Shown here: in pieces, positions 22,448 through 33,745 of the stretch
Position numbering within the stretch: the first letter of the stretch is position 1
How the letters are laid out: the number at the start of each line of letters is the position of its first letter
Assembly (NCBI RefSeq): GCF_029227915.1
Contig: NC_079877.1
Coordinates: 21,293,851-21,357,850 of the forward strand
Origin: Hydractinia symbiolongicarpus
Taxonomy: Eukaryota > Cnidaria > Hydrozoa > Anthoathecata > Hydractiniidae
Direction: 5' to 3'
Length of the DNA: 64,000 bases
The notes under the pieces: model-generated
Seen by the model: the letters and a program-made list of their open reading frames with translations, nothing else
Told to the model about the DNA's origin: nothing
Databases searched by the model: none
Made by a program: the position numbers and the translations under genes

Positions 22448-23090
22448 ATGCCCAAGGCAGATAGAATAAATATGACTCTGGATGTGGTGCTACAAGCCCA
22501 TACAGTGATTGTTACTGGGTCTACCTCGTGCAGGAAAACACAGCGTGTACTCGATCTCCTGGAGAACGAGTACAAGCACCATTTCTTCAACGTTGTCATC
22601 CTCTGTCCCACCATCCGCTGGAATAAGACCTACCTCGATAGAGCATCGATTTGGGAAGATGATTACGTGATCTTGATGGAGCCAGGTGACCAGTTATTTG
22701 AATGTATCAAACACCTATCGAAGCTGCTTGCGGGTGAAGAGCTTATTCATTATCGATGATATGATAAGCGATGAAAGTCTTGATAAAAAGCGGCAGCCCT
22801 TGCTCGAACTCGCTATCTCGGGTAGGCACAGAAAACACAGCCTATGGCTCCTCACCCAAAGTTACACGGCTCTCCCAAAGAACCTACAAAGGCAAAAGAA
22901 GCAATTGTTTATATGGTACCCGCACGAACGCAGCGATATGAAGCTGGTGGATTCGGAAATTAACATGATCTCGGATTGGGAGAGCATCAAGACCCATTTA
23001 AGCAAGTCCAAACAAGCGTGCTTGTACGTGAGACTTGAGCATCCAAGGACTTGGGAGTTTCTGGGTCTACCCATCCAAGGACGGAAATAG
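22448..23090 (+). pseudogene. FtsK/HerA-type (A32-like) DNA-packaging ATPase, frameshifted
   Basis: The first frame (22448-22759) has a degenerate Walker A, VTGSTSCRKTQRVLDLLENE (the usual GKT is replaced by RKT), and the segment VVILCPTIRWNKTYLDR. A shift near 22740 leads to the second frame, which carries Walker B (LFIIDDMISDE), AISGRHRKHSLWLLTQSYTA (the sensor/Arg-finger region), KKQLFIWYPH and the end LEHPRTWEFLGLP. This ATPase family pumps DNA into the capsid in Polintons, virophages and nucleocytoplasmic large DNA viruses. Its presence supports a virus-like ancestry even though no capsid gene is visible in this copy. Confidence 0.85.
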
Positions 23091-23113
23091 TGGGTGTATG
23101 TACTACATACACC
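23090..23113 (+). terminator. Perfect hairpin immediately after the ATPase stop
   Basis: 'gggtgtatgta' followed by 'ctacatacaccc' forms a perfect stem of about 11 bp beginning at the ATPase stop codon. The position suggests a transcript-end or processing signal. No T-run follows, so the mechanism is not assigned. Confidence 0.5.
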
Positions 23114-23294
23114 CTTGGTAAGGCAAAAAAATCCAGCGACTTCCTTGGATCATGCGTCCGACGCATGGTCCGTGATCTCATGGCGGGGCGTGGTTTTGCC
23201 AAGGGGATCGTTACTAACGATCCCTATTTCATGACGTGAAATGCCTATTAGAGCTGTTAAGTACACGGATAATGAAAATGGGAAGAGGACGGTT

Positions 23295-24165
23295 CGAACC
23301 CATGTCCCCAGCAGGTATACAATACGCTGCAAAGACCTTAAAAATGTGATGGAACTGGCGGTGGTCCACCACCGCCGAATCCAGATACAATTTTATTGAC
23401 AGAACCAGGCCTTTATTGACTCCTCTTGAAATGTGGCAGACCGGTTGGCGCTATTGCGCGTTGAGCTCCAATACTACAAGAAAATGTCTCTCACCCTGTT
23501 TAATGCTGTACCTACTGGAGCCATCGAGACTCTATTCAATAAGCAAAATCAGTCCCTGTTCAAACGTGCTGACCTCGGGAGGTTTTTGGGGATTGTTGAT
23601 ATAAAATGTAATTTTCAATATCGGACAGAAGAAACCACAATAAGGCAAGAAATTAAGGGGAAGGGTGGCACCCTCCCCCGATCAGACATGCGAGGAGGCG
23701 GGAAAAATCCGCATGATGTCAGGAAGGACAAAATGCGGCTTGGTGACGCTATTACTGATCTCCAAGGTATGGACAGATCTGTCCACACTCAGCCAAGAGG
23801 TACTTAGATCCAAGTACCTACACTCAGACACGTTTTAAAGACGGAACCAGGCATTTATTGCTTCCTCCTGAGGTGTGGCAGACCTGAAGCAGACCCATTC
23901 CTTGGGTGGGTAATAGAGGAGGTTATGCCTAGGGAAATGCGAAAGCTTGCCGAAACCATCGAAGAGCAACGTAAAACCATGGAGGCTAGAGATATTGCCG
24001 TTGTTTTACATGTCCCCAGCAGGTATATAATACGATATAAAGACGTTAAAAATGTTGTGGAAAGGGGGGTCAATATTGACCTTCCCCAACCAGACTCGGT
24101 TTTACTGACGGAACCACGAGCTACGTGGTCAGGGCTGCAGCAAATACAAGTATAGGCCGTCATCA
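23295..24165 (+). pseudogene. BRO-N-like viral regulatory gene(s), fragmented with a partial duplication
   Basis: Three pieces belong together. 23433-23807 gives SLTLFNAVPTGAIETLFNKQ, FKRADLGRFLGIVDIKCNF and GGGKNPHDV, an N-terminal DNA-binding segment. 23838-24000 reads TEPGIYCFLLRCGRPEADPF, LGWVIEEVMPREMRKLAETI then a coiled region, which is the BRO-N C-terminal half. 24000-24115 reads VVLHVPSRYIIRYKDVKNVV followed by LPQPDSVLLTEP. The VPSRYxIR block also occurs at 23302-23345, so about 110 bp is present twice. BRO-N proteins are DNA-binding regulators of large DNA viruses and related elements. The order of the pieces is scrambled relative to a normal BRO-N domain and the frames are broken. 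Confidence 0.6.
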
Positions 24166-24985
24166 GGTAGAGGCTTTTCTTCAGGATGGCCTTCGCTTTT
24201 TGCAAGCGGCACCTCCTTAAGTTTGATCGCTTTCGAAGGTTTCATACCAATCATGGCAGTCTTGGTGTTGTTCAAACTTTTTACGATAGTGTACAAGTGT
24301 TTAACCCAATGTGTACCTTACTATTCTTAAACTTTTTATTAAATCTACTCAAGCTTCTTCCCTATTACCATGTGCGATATGCATCTATAAGATTTACAAT
24401 GTAGAGTCTGTGTGCTCGTAACATCTTGGACCCTAGGATATTAGGCTTAGATAGTCCTTATGACTTTTTTCTAATGTCCCTCAGCTGATTGTATAATATG
24501 TTTTTAACCATTGTATATATTTTTTATAAGGCTAAAAATACATATTTTTTATTTTATCTTTATCTCATCTTCTCTTCCAGATGCACTCATTGAGGGAAGT
24601 AGTGTCACATTTTTTATCTAGATAGAGACCTGCTAAGGAAGAGTGGTAACGCCCAATTAGGCTAGTAAAGTCGTTTATGGTGGTAGAAAATTCCTGGATC
24701 TGATGAACACCTTGTCTCATCCTCCCTCAAAGTGTCTCCTGACGCTCAGATTTCACAGGGATAGCTTGGTGGGATCAGTTCTTGGGTGTGTTTAAAGGAG
24801 AATGTGATTTTTATGACCAAAAACCTGTCACCAATCTGCAAACTGATGCTTGCTCTGACGCTGTTGGAGTCTTTTTTTGAGGGTAATTGGTTCTATTTTC
24901 ATCTATGGATAGACAATGCCTCTTTTGCCTCTTTGTTTATTAAGGTAACCCTGTGTGTAGTTCTTTCTGCTATTCGCTGGGCTCG
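24166..24985. other. No recognisable gene; right flank of the Polinton-like block
   Basis: The frames at 24186-24404 and 24786-24995 show no domain. G+C falls back to the level of the surrounding AT-rich DNA near 24200, which I use as the approximate right limit of the element. No terminal inverted repeat matching the left side was found by eye. Confidence 0.4.
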
Positions 24986-24989
24986 TAGA

Positions 24990-25105
24990 TACTAAAAGTA
25001 GGAAACCAACAGTATTTCGAAGTAACCACCAGAGAACCACCAGTTTTATGAAGTAACCACCAGAGAACCAGCTGGGTTTTTTAAGTTACTATCAGAGAAC
25101 TAGCG
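24990..25105 (+). repeat. Minisatellite of 'aaccaccagagaaccaccag' type
   Basis: Three to four diverged units of about 38 bp with the core 'gaagtaaccaccagagaacc' alternating with a T-rich spacer. The same core appears reverse-complemented at 49500-49615, just outside the P/THAP element, and as a scrap at 56536-56550. Confidence 0.6.
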
Positions 25106-25204
25106 TGTATTAACAATTTCCTCCAGATAAGGCAGCAATGGCAGCCCCGAGGTGTTGTGAATTTTCTCCACAACACTTCATGACCTTAAACTACCAAATA
25201 TCTC

Positions 25205-27212
25205 TTATAATAATATGGAGAGTATATCTGTCTGTAAGAGGCAAAGAGGATGCTTTTATTTTCCTTTAATGTAGCCGAAAAGCTTAAGTCTTAAATGTTA
25301 GATTTTCTGACGTTACGGCGCGACGTCGATATCGCTACCATCAATGTCCTATTTTAAATTAATGAAGCCCTTCCAGTGCACTTAAAACTTTCCGGCCAAA
25401 TAATTTGGAAACAAGGTGGTGACGTCAGTCATTTTTCACCGTGTGGGTAACTAAGGACCACTTGGGACCAATTTGGGTAAATTCCCAAAACCTGGGTAAA
25501 AATTCTATTTCGGAATGGACGGGTTGATGATGTCATCGAAAAACCTCTAAACCCAATATCTCTGCAACTGTTTGTCAAAAGTACATGATCCTATACATTT
25601 TCTTGATAACGTTTTGAGATCTATACGATAAAGGCAACAGGCATATTTCTAATATCTAAAAACATTTTTTTGAGTTTTGGCAGATCTTTGCTGATGTTAA
25701 CAAAATTTTTAAACCCTTATATCTCATTAAACACTCATCAAAAGCACATGATCATATACCTTTTCTTGATCAGCAGTTTAAGCTCTTCCAATAGAGGCAA
25801 CGTGAAAACAAGGTCCTTATTTTGATAAAGCCATTACAGTGCACTTACAACTTCGAGGGCAAATAAATTGGAAACGAGGTGGTGATGTCAGTCATTTTTC
25901 ACCACGTGGGTAACTTGGTACAACCTGGGACCATTTTGGGTAAGTTTCCAACCCCTGGGTCCTCAATTCCGTTTCAGAATGGACGGGTTGATGACGTCAT
26001 CGAAAAACCTCTAAACCCAATATCTCTGCAACCATTTATCAAACGTAAATAATGCTACAAATTTTCTTGATCAGCGTTTCAAGATCTATACGATGAAGGC
26101 AACAGGTATATGAAATTTAAAATATAAAAATTTGGTGTCTTTTTGTAGATCTTTGCTGACGTCAGCAAAATTTTTAAACCCTTATATCTCTTTAACCGCT
26201 CATCAAAAGCATTGGATCATATACATTTTCTTGAGCAGCACTTTAAGATCTACATTAACAGTTCGCAATTTTTGAATCTAAATGCCATTTTTGTGAATCA
26301 CTTTGCGAGAAAAATGTTAAAAGACTTCGTTTTCCTTTTTTTTGCGATATTAAAAATTAATCATTCCTTCGTTTTGTTTGTGGTGTTCCATTTAATTCTC
26401 ATGTTTTGCTTTATTAATTTATGCCAGGAAAAGAAATAATAACCCTTTCCGTTAACGTATTTCACCTGTACATAATTAATGAAGTATTGAGTGAAAATAC
26501 GTGATTAAGTTTCGTATTATTTGCTTCTGAAAAGCCGTTTTTTTATAAGAAATTGTTATTAAAACCTTATTTATCATAAGGCCGTTGTTTAAACAAAACT
26601 ACAAAAAATGTTTTTCAATATTTCAGTATTGGCAAACTAGTCGATAAAGCCCGTGGAAAAAATCCACTTAGGCAAAAGAACAATGGAAAAGTAGGTTGTT
26701 TTAGATTTTTTTTACTGACGTCAGCAGCACAGATACAAAAAACAATTGGTCAAAATTAGTTCATTCAGATCTTGGAACGCTGAGCAAGAAAATGCATGAC
26801 ATCAGGTACTTATGACAAATGGTTGCAGAGATATTACGCGGTCAAAAATCATTGACGTCACCACCTCGTTTTCAAGTTATTTGGCCTCAAAGTTTTAAGT
26901 GCACTATAACGGCTTCATTAATTTAATATAGGATATTGACGTTAAAGTAGTGTGTTATTAACGTCGCGCCGTAACGTCAGAAAATTTAACATATTAGACA
27001 TGCATACCTCGTTTCCAAGTTATTTGGCCTCGAAACTGGAATGGCTTCATCAATTTAATATAGGTTATTGACGTTAAAGTAGTGTTATTGACGTCGCGTT
27101 GTAACGTCATAAAATTTAACATATTAGACGTGCATTTTTCGGCAACATCAAAGGAAAATGAAAACATCCACTTTGTCTGTTACAGAGACACAGAACTGGT
27201 GTTTTATTATAT
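25205..27212. mobile_element. Fold-back (inverted-repeat) element with internal direct repeats
   Basis: The left end (about 25205-25440) is mirrored by the right end (about 26830-27212). Both carry the 'gacaaagtggatg' type block, the 'ttttcctttgatgt' type block, 'gccgaaaa', 'gacgttac(g/a)(g/a)cgcgacgtc' and the 'aagtgcac' segment in opposite orientation. The right arm itself is duplicated in tandem (26880-27000 and 27010-27120). Inside, a unit of about 470 bp is repeated directly (25360-25830 and 25830-26280), each with 'gggtaact', 'ggacgggttgatga(t/c)gtcat' and 'aaacccaatatctctgcaac'. No transposase is present. A related element lies at 56540-57315. Confidence 0.75.
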
Positions 27213-28438
27213 AGATTGTTCAATTAATATTATTAACTTCTTGTGAGTAAAGTTGCATTAAACTTTGACTTATGCTTGAAACAAACATATTTTTTGTAAA
27301 GAAAAACTTTAATCAGTATTCTGTATTTAACATGTGTGGTAATGTTCACAGAAAACTGGTTAACCTTAAGAAACTTAACCTTAAGAAAGAATAATTACAT
27401 TTTAAATATTTTCTCACAGCATGCTATAAAAATAAACTTATATCGTTTTTGCAACATTATTTTAGCTATCAGAGACCAGAAAGGTAAAACTGAGAGTCGC
27501 TAGCTCAGACGCTCAGTTCTCATGTTGGGGGTTCAGGAGTTTAAACTTGTCTCCGACATGAAAAATAATAATGCAGAAAAAAGTAAAGCTTACAGGTCAC
27601 GAAAAAAATACAAATTCTCGTCGAAAAACAAGTAGCTACTAATGAACAAGCCAATGGTAATTGATCTATGGTGTTACCAGCCCACATCTAGATGATGGTT
27701 TACTTTGTTACAGAGAGCCGAAAGTTTTGCGAGCAGACTTTACTTTTCTAATTCGAACCTTGGCATTCCCCAAAGATTAATTAAGAATCCTAGACTGTTG
27801 GGTAGTGTTGTTTTCTTCCGCCTCAATATTTAATATTATAACAACAAACCGCATGAAAAAAAATGTGTATTTTGTGTCCGATGCCACGGTGTTTCTCTAC
27901 AATTATTTACTAATTCATTCAATTCATTCGAACTTTACTTTGTCTACCAAAAAAAAAAATTTCTTGATTTGGACTCTTCCCTATATAGCGTTTTTCTTTA
28001 TATTTACTTTACAATACAAGAATTGCAAAATGGAAATTCTTCGCTCAAATACATAATCTGATTAAGCGGAATAATTTTTTTAAAAGCGTTGAAGGCAGTG
28101 TGTAATCGCTGTAAAAAATAAATTAAAATTTGATATGGATTCCTCAACAGTGGATACAATGGCAGTAGAGGCACCGTCACGCTCGATGACTTCAAACTGT
28201 ACAGTTTATTGATTTCCGCCATCGCCACGCGGGGCGGAATCTTTAAAATCGCCGGATGGAAGATAGAGATATATATAGATATATAGAGACAGCACAGAGC
28301 CTGGAAGCGGCGGGTAGTCCCAGTATAGATACTGTGTACTTTTTCAGTTCATTGCATAGTTTACAGGCTAATATTTTCAACCAATGACAATACAGTATTA
28401 ACATTTTCGACCCGTCCCAAAGTCCCAATTTTTTAGGT
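27213..28438. other. No gene recognised; contains a diverged copy of the Helentron 3' flank
   Basis: The 27905-28025 interval ('tcattcaattcattcgaact', 'tttggactcttcc', 'tttatatttactttaca') is similar to 41020-41140 downstream of the Helentron. The remainder has no coding signal. 28140-28260 is locally more GC-rich, without a frame of note. Confidence 0.4.
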
Positions 28439-31400
28439 TGCAATGACTTCAAACATGGCGGACGTTTTTCCGCTAACGGTTAATTGGAAATGTGAAACAA
28501 AGCAGTAAATGTGAAGTTTTTGTTCGTGATTAAACGTATTAAGCAGATTAACTTTGCCGCGAAATTACTGGTACTTGTTATGGCCACTTTAAATCAACCG
28601 CTAGTGAATAACGAGTCGAATCGAAATTCAAACGCAAATGGCAGTTCCGCGCAACCAATTCAATTGGCGACATCTTCTACATCATTCAGATGCAACTCCT
28701 GTAATACGAGAACTTTTACCACATATAAAGGTTTGAATATTCATCTTAGAACATGTTTCAAAAAACAAATGAAGCGACAATTACAACCTCTTCAAGCCAA
28801 CCAGCTGCCGAACGAATTATTCCAACAACTGTAGTAAATGAAAATTTTTATTGGAAGAACATTCCAGGGTCAAAATTTACGCATGATTTAGACTATACAT
28901 ATGAAAGAATAGTTTATTGGAAAAAGAATTTGTTTTTACTACCTTCTGGTGCGGCTGGAAAATCGTTTATTCGAGAAATGACACGTCTTATAAATCTTTG
29001 GATCGACGATTCGCCGATGAAACCTATTACGTTAAAAGCACTTCATGTAATGCCTTCACTGTTGTTACAAAAACCCAACAAGAAGTCGAAATCAAAAGAC
29101 CATACAAAAGCTTTAGAACGGCGCTTGATACTATGGGAGAATGGCGAATTGTTAAAACTTTTTGATGAAGCTGTCGCTATTCAGGAAAGACTTCAACCAC
29201 CAAATCCGAAAAGTGATATTTCATCTATTTCGAAAAAGTTTCGATTGTTCATGCAGAAGGGAAATATCAACAGTGCTTTGCGATTATTAACTGACAACAT
29301 GACGCAAGGTATCATTCCACTTAACGACGAGACATTATTATTATTGGAACAAAAACATCCAGATCAGGGGGATCTTAGCGAAGATGCGTTAATAGATCAA
29401 CTGTCCCAGCGAATCCATGATATTGTTCTTGATATCATTGATGAAGACATGGTATTGAAAGCTGCCACGTATACCAAAGGTGGTTCTGGTCCGTCAGGTT
29501 TGGATGCCGACGGATGGAGACGTATACTTTGCTCTTCCACATTTGGTACAACCAATACTGATCTACGTAAAGCCATAGCCGAGTTAACGAAGAAGCTGTG
29601 TATTGAATCTATTCCAGAATCTGATAGATCTCTGCTTGAAGCTTTTGTTGCTTGCCGTTTAATACCGTTAAACAAAAATCCTGGTTTACGACCAATTGGT
29701 GTTGATGAGGTGCTTCGTAGAATAGTTGGGAAGATTGTGATAAACATATCTAAAAATGACGTAATTAAAGCAGCAGGTTCGTTACAAGTTTGTGCTGGTC
29801 AAAATGCTGGTGTTGAAGCAGCCGTAAATGCGATGCATGACAATTTCGACAACGATGATACTGAGGCTGTTCTTCTAATCGATGCTGAGAATGCCTTTAA
29901 CTCAATTAATAGAAAGGTAATGCTGCATAACATTTCGAAGTTATGCCCAATGATTGCTACGTTCATTAACAACTGTTATGCTGTGCCTGCACGTTTATTC
30001 GTGATAGGCGGAAAGGAGATTCTTTCGAGGGAAGGCACCACACAGGGCGATCCGACGTCGATGGCTGCGTATGCTATTGGAATCATACCATTGTTGAAAG
30101 CACTTTTCAACAATACACGTTCGAATGACCACACCCTTAAAGAGGTTGCATACGCTGACGATTTTACTGTTGCTGGAAAACTTTACGAAATTAAAGAATT
30201 TTGGTCGAAAATCGTTGACATCGGTCCGAAATACGGCTACTTCCCGAAGGCGACTAAATCCCATCTAATTGTGAAACAAGAGTATCTACTTAGTGCTGAG
30301 CAAATCTTTGCAGATTCAAATATTTTGGTAACATCGACTGGTCAAAGTCATCTCGGTGCAGTCATTGGTAGTCAGTCTTACAAGATTGAATATGTTAATA
30401 GCAAAGTTGCAAGTTTAGTTGAACAGCTAAAACTTCTATCAAAGATTGCTGAACTAGAACCTCAATCATCTTATTGTGCGTTTGTAACTGGTTTTAAAGC
30501 TAAATTGACATTTCTTCTCCGGACCGTTCCTGACATAAAAAAATTACTTCAACCGATAGAGACAGTCGTCAGAAACGAATTCATACCTGCGATAACTGGT
30601 GGTCATCTATGCTCCGAAAACGAAAGGCTTTTACTATCACTTCCCACACGACTTGGAGGATTGAATCTCACTATTTTTCCTGACGACGCACAAGTACAAT
30701 TTAATAATTCGAGAATGATCACAAAATGTCTTGTCGACTCTATCAAAAAGCAAGACATAGACGGTATCTACGATGTTGGAAAAACAAAAACAGCTAAAGC
30801 ACAAGTTAGAACTTTAAAATTGGATATCCAGAAAGAGAATCTGGCGCTATGCAGAAATAACATGACGGTGAAGCAAGTTAAGGTAAACGACATCAACCAA
30901 CAAAAAGGAGTCTCCAATTGGCTCAATGTATTGCCAATAACTGAGCAAGGTTTTTATCTGAACAAGCAAGAGTTTTGGGATGCTATGCGTCTACGCTACA
31001 ATTGGAGCATTCCCAACTTACCCAGCAGTTGCGTTTGTGGAGCTCGATTTGACGTTAAACACAGCATGAAGTGTAAGATGGGTGGCTTTGTTACGAGACG
31101 TCACAACGACATTCGTGACCTCACATCAAAGTTACTCAAGGATGTTTGTCATGACGTACAGTTAGAACCGAATTTGCTACCGCTGACTGGAGAACGTTTC
31201 GATTTAAAGAGTGTAAAAACCGGTGATGATTGTAGACCGGACATTCGTGCTCGTGATTTTTGGATAAACGGCCAACAGGCATTTTTTGACGTAAGGGTTT
31301 TTGACCCCACTGCCTCGAGGTACAACAACCAAACTTTACAGCAATCTTTCATTTCAAACGAGAACGAGAAGAAAAGAAATTACAATCGTAGAATTTTGAG

Positions 31401-31777
31401 TATTGATAATGGCAGTTTCACGCCGCTTATATTCTCAATTCACGGAAGCATGGGTCGCGAATGCATCACTTTTTACTGTCGGCTTTCGGAAATGATAGCG
31501 GATAAGAAGAACATACCCATTTCAACTGCAGTCACGCATATACGCACAAAACTTTGTTTTGCTCTATTGAGATCTGGTTTAATATGTTTAAGAGGTTCGA
31601 GAAGTTTATATAAAAAGTTCGATGTAGGAGATGATATTGTGGTTGATCATGAAATTTCAAAGTTGAACTGTTAAATCGTTAGCTAGGAATATGTTGTGTT
31701 ATGTAGTAAATTAGTCCCTTGTAATCATATAATGTTCTAGTTATTGTTGTAAAATTGAAAATAAAACTTTTTTAGGT
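28429..31777 (+). mobile_element. R2-like LINE, copy 1, with target-site duplication
   Basis: The element body runs from 28439 (tgcaatgacttcaaacatgg) to 31767 (ending 'ttgaaaataaaac'). It is flanked on both sides by the identical 10 bp 'ttttttaggt' (28429-28438 and 31768-31777), a target-site duplication. The same 5' start and 3' region recur in the copy at 44472-47755. The flanks are not ribosomal DNA, so insertion is not in the R2 target. The 5'UTR is about 70 bp before the first frame and the 3'UTR about 90 bp after the ORF stop. Confidence 0.85.
28511..31674 (+). CDS. R2-like LINE protein: zinc finger, reverse transcriptase, zinc knuckle, restriction-like endonuclease
   Basis: The N-terminal frame (28511-28834) has a C2H2 finger, FRCNSCNTRTFTTYKGLNIH then LRTC. 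One missing base near 28755 separates it from the 973-residue frame (28753-31674). That frame has RT blocks LRPIGVDEVLRRIVGKIV, LIDAENAFNSINRKV (motif A), GTTQGDPTSMAAYAIG (motif B) and VAYADDFTVAG (motif C), then a thumb with YCAFVTGFKAKLTFLLRTVP and LSLPTRLGGLNL. Near the C-terminus comes a CxC-x7-H-x3-C knuckle (CVCGARFDVKHSMKC), then CRPDIRARDFWINGQQAFFD VRVFDP, which fits the P-D...D catalytic pattern of restriction-like endonucleases. This order is that of RLE-type LINEs such as R2. The protein would nick DNA and prime cDNA synthesis there. Only the single frameshift separates this copy from an intact ORF of about 1050 residues. Confidence 0.85.
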
Positions 31778-32340
31778 AGCCAGAAAGCCAATTTTCTTGC
31801 TGGTGAAAGAGTAGAACTGCTATATCTGCATTAAAAAAACGACGAAAAAATACGTATTAATATTGAATTGTCTGTTAAAAGTTCCAAAACCAACCGAAAA
31901 GTTGAGCTAGGTATCACCTAGAACATTCCAAATAGCTAGCTAACTAGCTAACATTGAAGAAATTTTAAATTTTGGTGGTGTTGAACTGAATTATAGGTAA
32001 TTAATATTTTAATTTAAAACTTTCCTGTAGCTACAGTATTTTTCTAACTTAACAGGGAATAGTATTTTAAGTATCTAGGCTAGATATATAAATCTTTAAA
32101 TATTTACAAAGTAATGCCATGCCATCATGATGTATGCTGACTGGGAAAAAATAAAGTATAGCTAGCTAGCTATATATGTACCACTTTTGCTGATTACATA
32201 CCTTCCAACACTGGAATCCTGTAAAATGAAAGATTGGGTGAACTTAGTTTAGGGTTTCTGTGAGGTGCTGCCATAGTTAGTGCCAAGGGAAAAATTTAAG
32301 ATTTCGAGCCTCACTCTAGATCCTAAGAAAAAATTTGCTG
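31778..32340. other. No gene recognised
   Basis: AT-rich sequence with TAGC-type simple tracts at 31937-31950 and 32158-32174. No frame or inverted repeat of note. Confidence 0.4.
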
Positions 32341-32344
32341 AGTT

Positions 32345-33245
32345 TAGAAAAGGTTGCCGATAAGCCGCAAACGCCCGCATATGTGGAGGCGAATTTGAGA
32401 AATTTTCGAATTAAATTGGCCCAAAACCGCCTGCACTTTCACGAACTCGCCCGGGGCATTCCTGAAGTGCAATTTCTTGTAACATGCAGACAAGGGTGCC
32501 GACTCGCCGAAAACGCTGTGTATGTCAGGGCGGCTGCATGCGTTTTTTTCAGGGTTTTCGTCTGTAACTGGCCTAAAAAGCCTGGGTCTATCTGAAACCA
32601 CCTAAAATGCTACGCGGGCAAGCTCCTTGGTTCTCATTTAAATTCTTACGAGAAGAAGGGAGGTGCTATTTTGTCGTCGTACTTACAGTTTATTATTTGT
32701 TGGATTTATGACATCTATTTAAAAAATAAATGATATGGAAAACAGTCTTCCACTACCATTCCTCAACATTAAAAGAATAAATTATACATGGTAATAAATG
32801 TTTAAAAAATGTTGTTTCGGGTTGATCTCGGGTTTCTCCAGGCGAAATTTCAAGTTTTTATTAAATTGCCAGAACTCGACCAACAGGCGGCGTTTCTGGC
32901 AAGTCGGCAACCTCGTTCATGCAGTCGATAGTTGAAAGAAGGCACTTGAAGATAAAGAAGTTAATAAAGTTAATATATAAGTTTTTTATCAAGTAAATTT
33001 TATTGAAAACTATCGGAAACAGTTCTTTTAAGAACTTCACTACCATTATATTATATAAGTTTATTATTTAATTGTGTGAATCATTATTAGTGTCCCTTTT
33101 TCTTTGCTTTTTGGAGCATTATTCGGGTCTATACAGGTTTTTGTCAGGCAAATACTTGAGTTTTTTTTCAAAACACCAAACTTGCTCGAAAACACCTGCA
33201 CTTTTTACGGCATATGCAGCTAATTAACACCCTCGTTGGTTAAGG
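32345..33245. repeat. Cluster of MITE-like repeats related to 12915-13206
   Basis: The left end 'aggttgccgataagccgcaa' (32348) is inverted at 32880-32916 ('gcggcgtttctggcaagtcggcaacct'), suggesting an element of about 570 bp. A further block, 33150-33240 ('aaatacttgagttttttt', 'atgcagctaattaacaccct'), matches the right end of the 12915-13206 repeat. The frame across 32335-32595 is not a host gene; it follows the repeat and is mirrored on the opposite strand. Confidence 0.5.
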
Positions 33246-33409
33246 GGCTGCTGAAAAAATGTTTGGGCCCTGTTTGTGGGATATCGTCGTGTATTTCATG
33301 GACGGAAATCCGCTAAAGAGGGGGAGGGAGGTCGTCTGAATCCTAACTGCAATATACTGCTAACAGGGACAAAAATAGCCCTTTAACGTATATACCTAAC
33401 GTAAATGTA

Positions 33410-33745
33410 TGGTTTTTATACAATGAAATGCGATATATAAAGGTAGGGTGACCCTATGGATTTCGCCATGGGTAAACTATTAGTTAGCCATATTTTGTTT
33501 GTTTGTCAGTTCGTATTTTGTCTGTTTTGTCTGCCAAAAGCGTCTTGTGTAAAACCACACAAAATGTAATGCGATACATTATGGGCAACCCTGTGAATTT
33601 TTTCAGGGTTAACAATTAGTCTTTTTATTGATACTAGACGTATTTTGTCTGTTTGTCGACTAAAAGGGACTTGTGTAAAACCACAAGCGAAATGAAATGT
33701 AATATATAAAGGACGGGTGACCCCATGGATTTTTCCACACATAAA
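33410..33745 (+). repeat. Tandem repeat, about 135 bp unit, three copies
   Basis: The block 'gcgatatataaaggtagggt gaccctatggattt' (33430) recurs in diverged form at about 33570 and 33700, separated by similar 'attttgtctgtttgtc' and 'cttgtgtaaaaccaca' segments. Spacing is about 130-140 bp. No coding role; the open frame on the minus strand is a by-product. Confidence 0.7.

Larger units (their letters stand above)
14760..24165. mobile_element. Decayed Polinton/Maverick-like element (adintovirus-like gene set)
   Basis: About 9.4 kb with compact viral-style gene packing and a higher G+C content than its surroundings. It encodes protein-primed DNA polymerase B, an FtsK/HerA packaging ATPase, a DUF4116-like repeat protein, BRO-N-like pieces and small membrane proteins. 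Five genes run leftwards (14765-16750) and the rest rightwards from a divergent start at 16750/16780. Polymerase plus packaging ATPase is the hallmark of Polinton-like viruses and transposons. I found no major or minor capsid protein, protease or retroviral-type integrase, and no long terminal inverted repeats, so this appears to be an incomplete copy. Nearly every large gene carries stops or frameshifts. Confidence 0.8.

Noticed and set aside
24786-24995. Plus-strand frame of 69 codons
   Set aside because: Hydrophobic but without motif or context; could not be tied to the Polinton-like element.
32335-32601. Overlapping frames on both strands
   Set aside because: They coincide with a MITE-like repeat related to 12915-13206; the translations show no domain.
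33410-33745. CRISPR array
   Set aside because: The repeats are long (about 135 bp), diverged and only three; the genome is eukaryotic. An ordinary tandem repeat.
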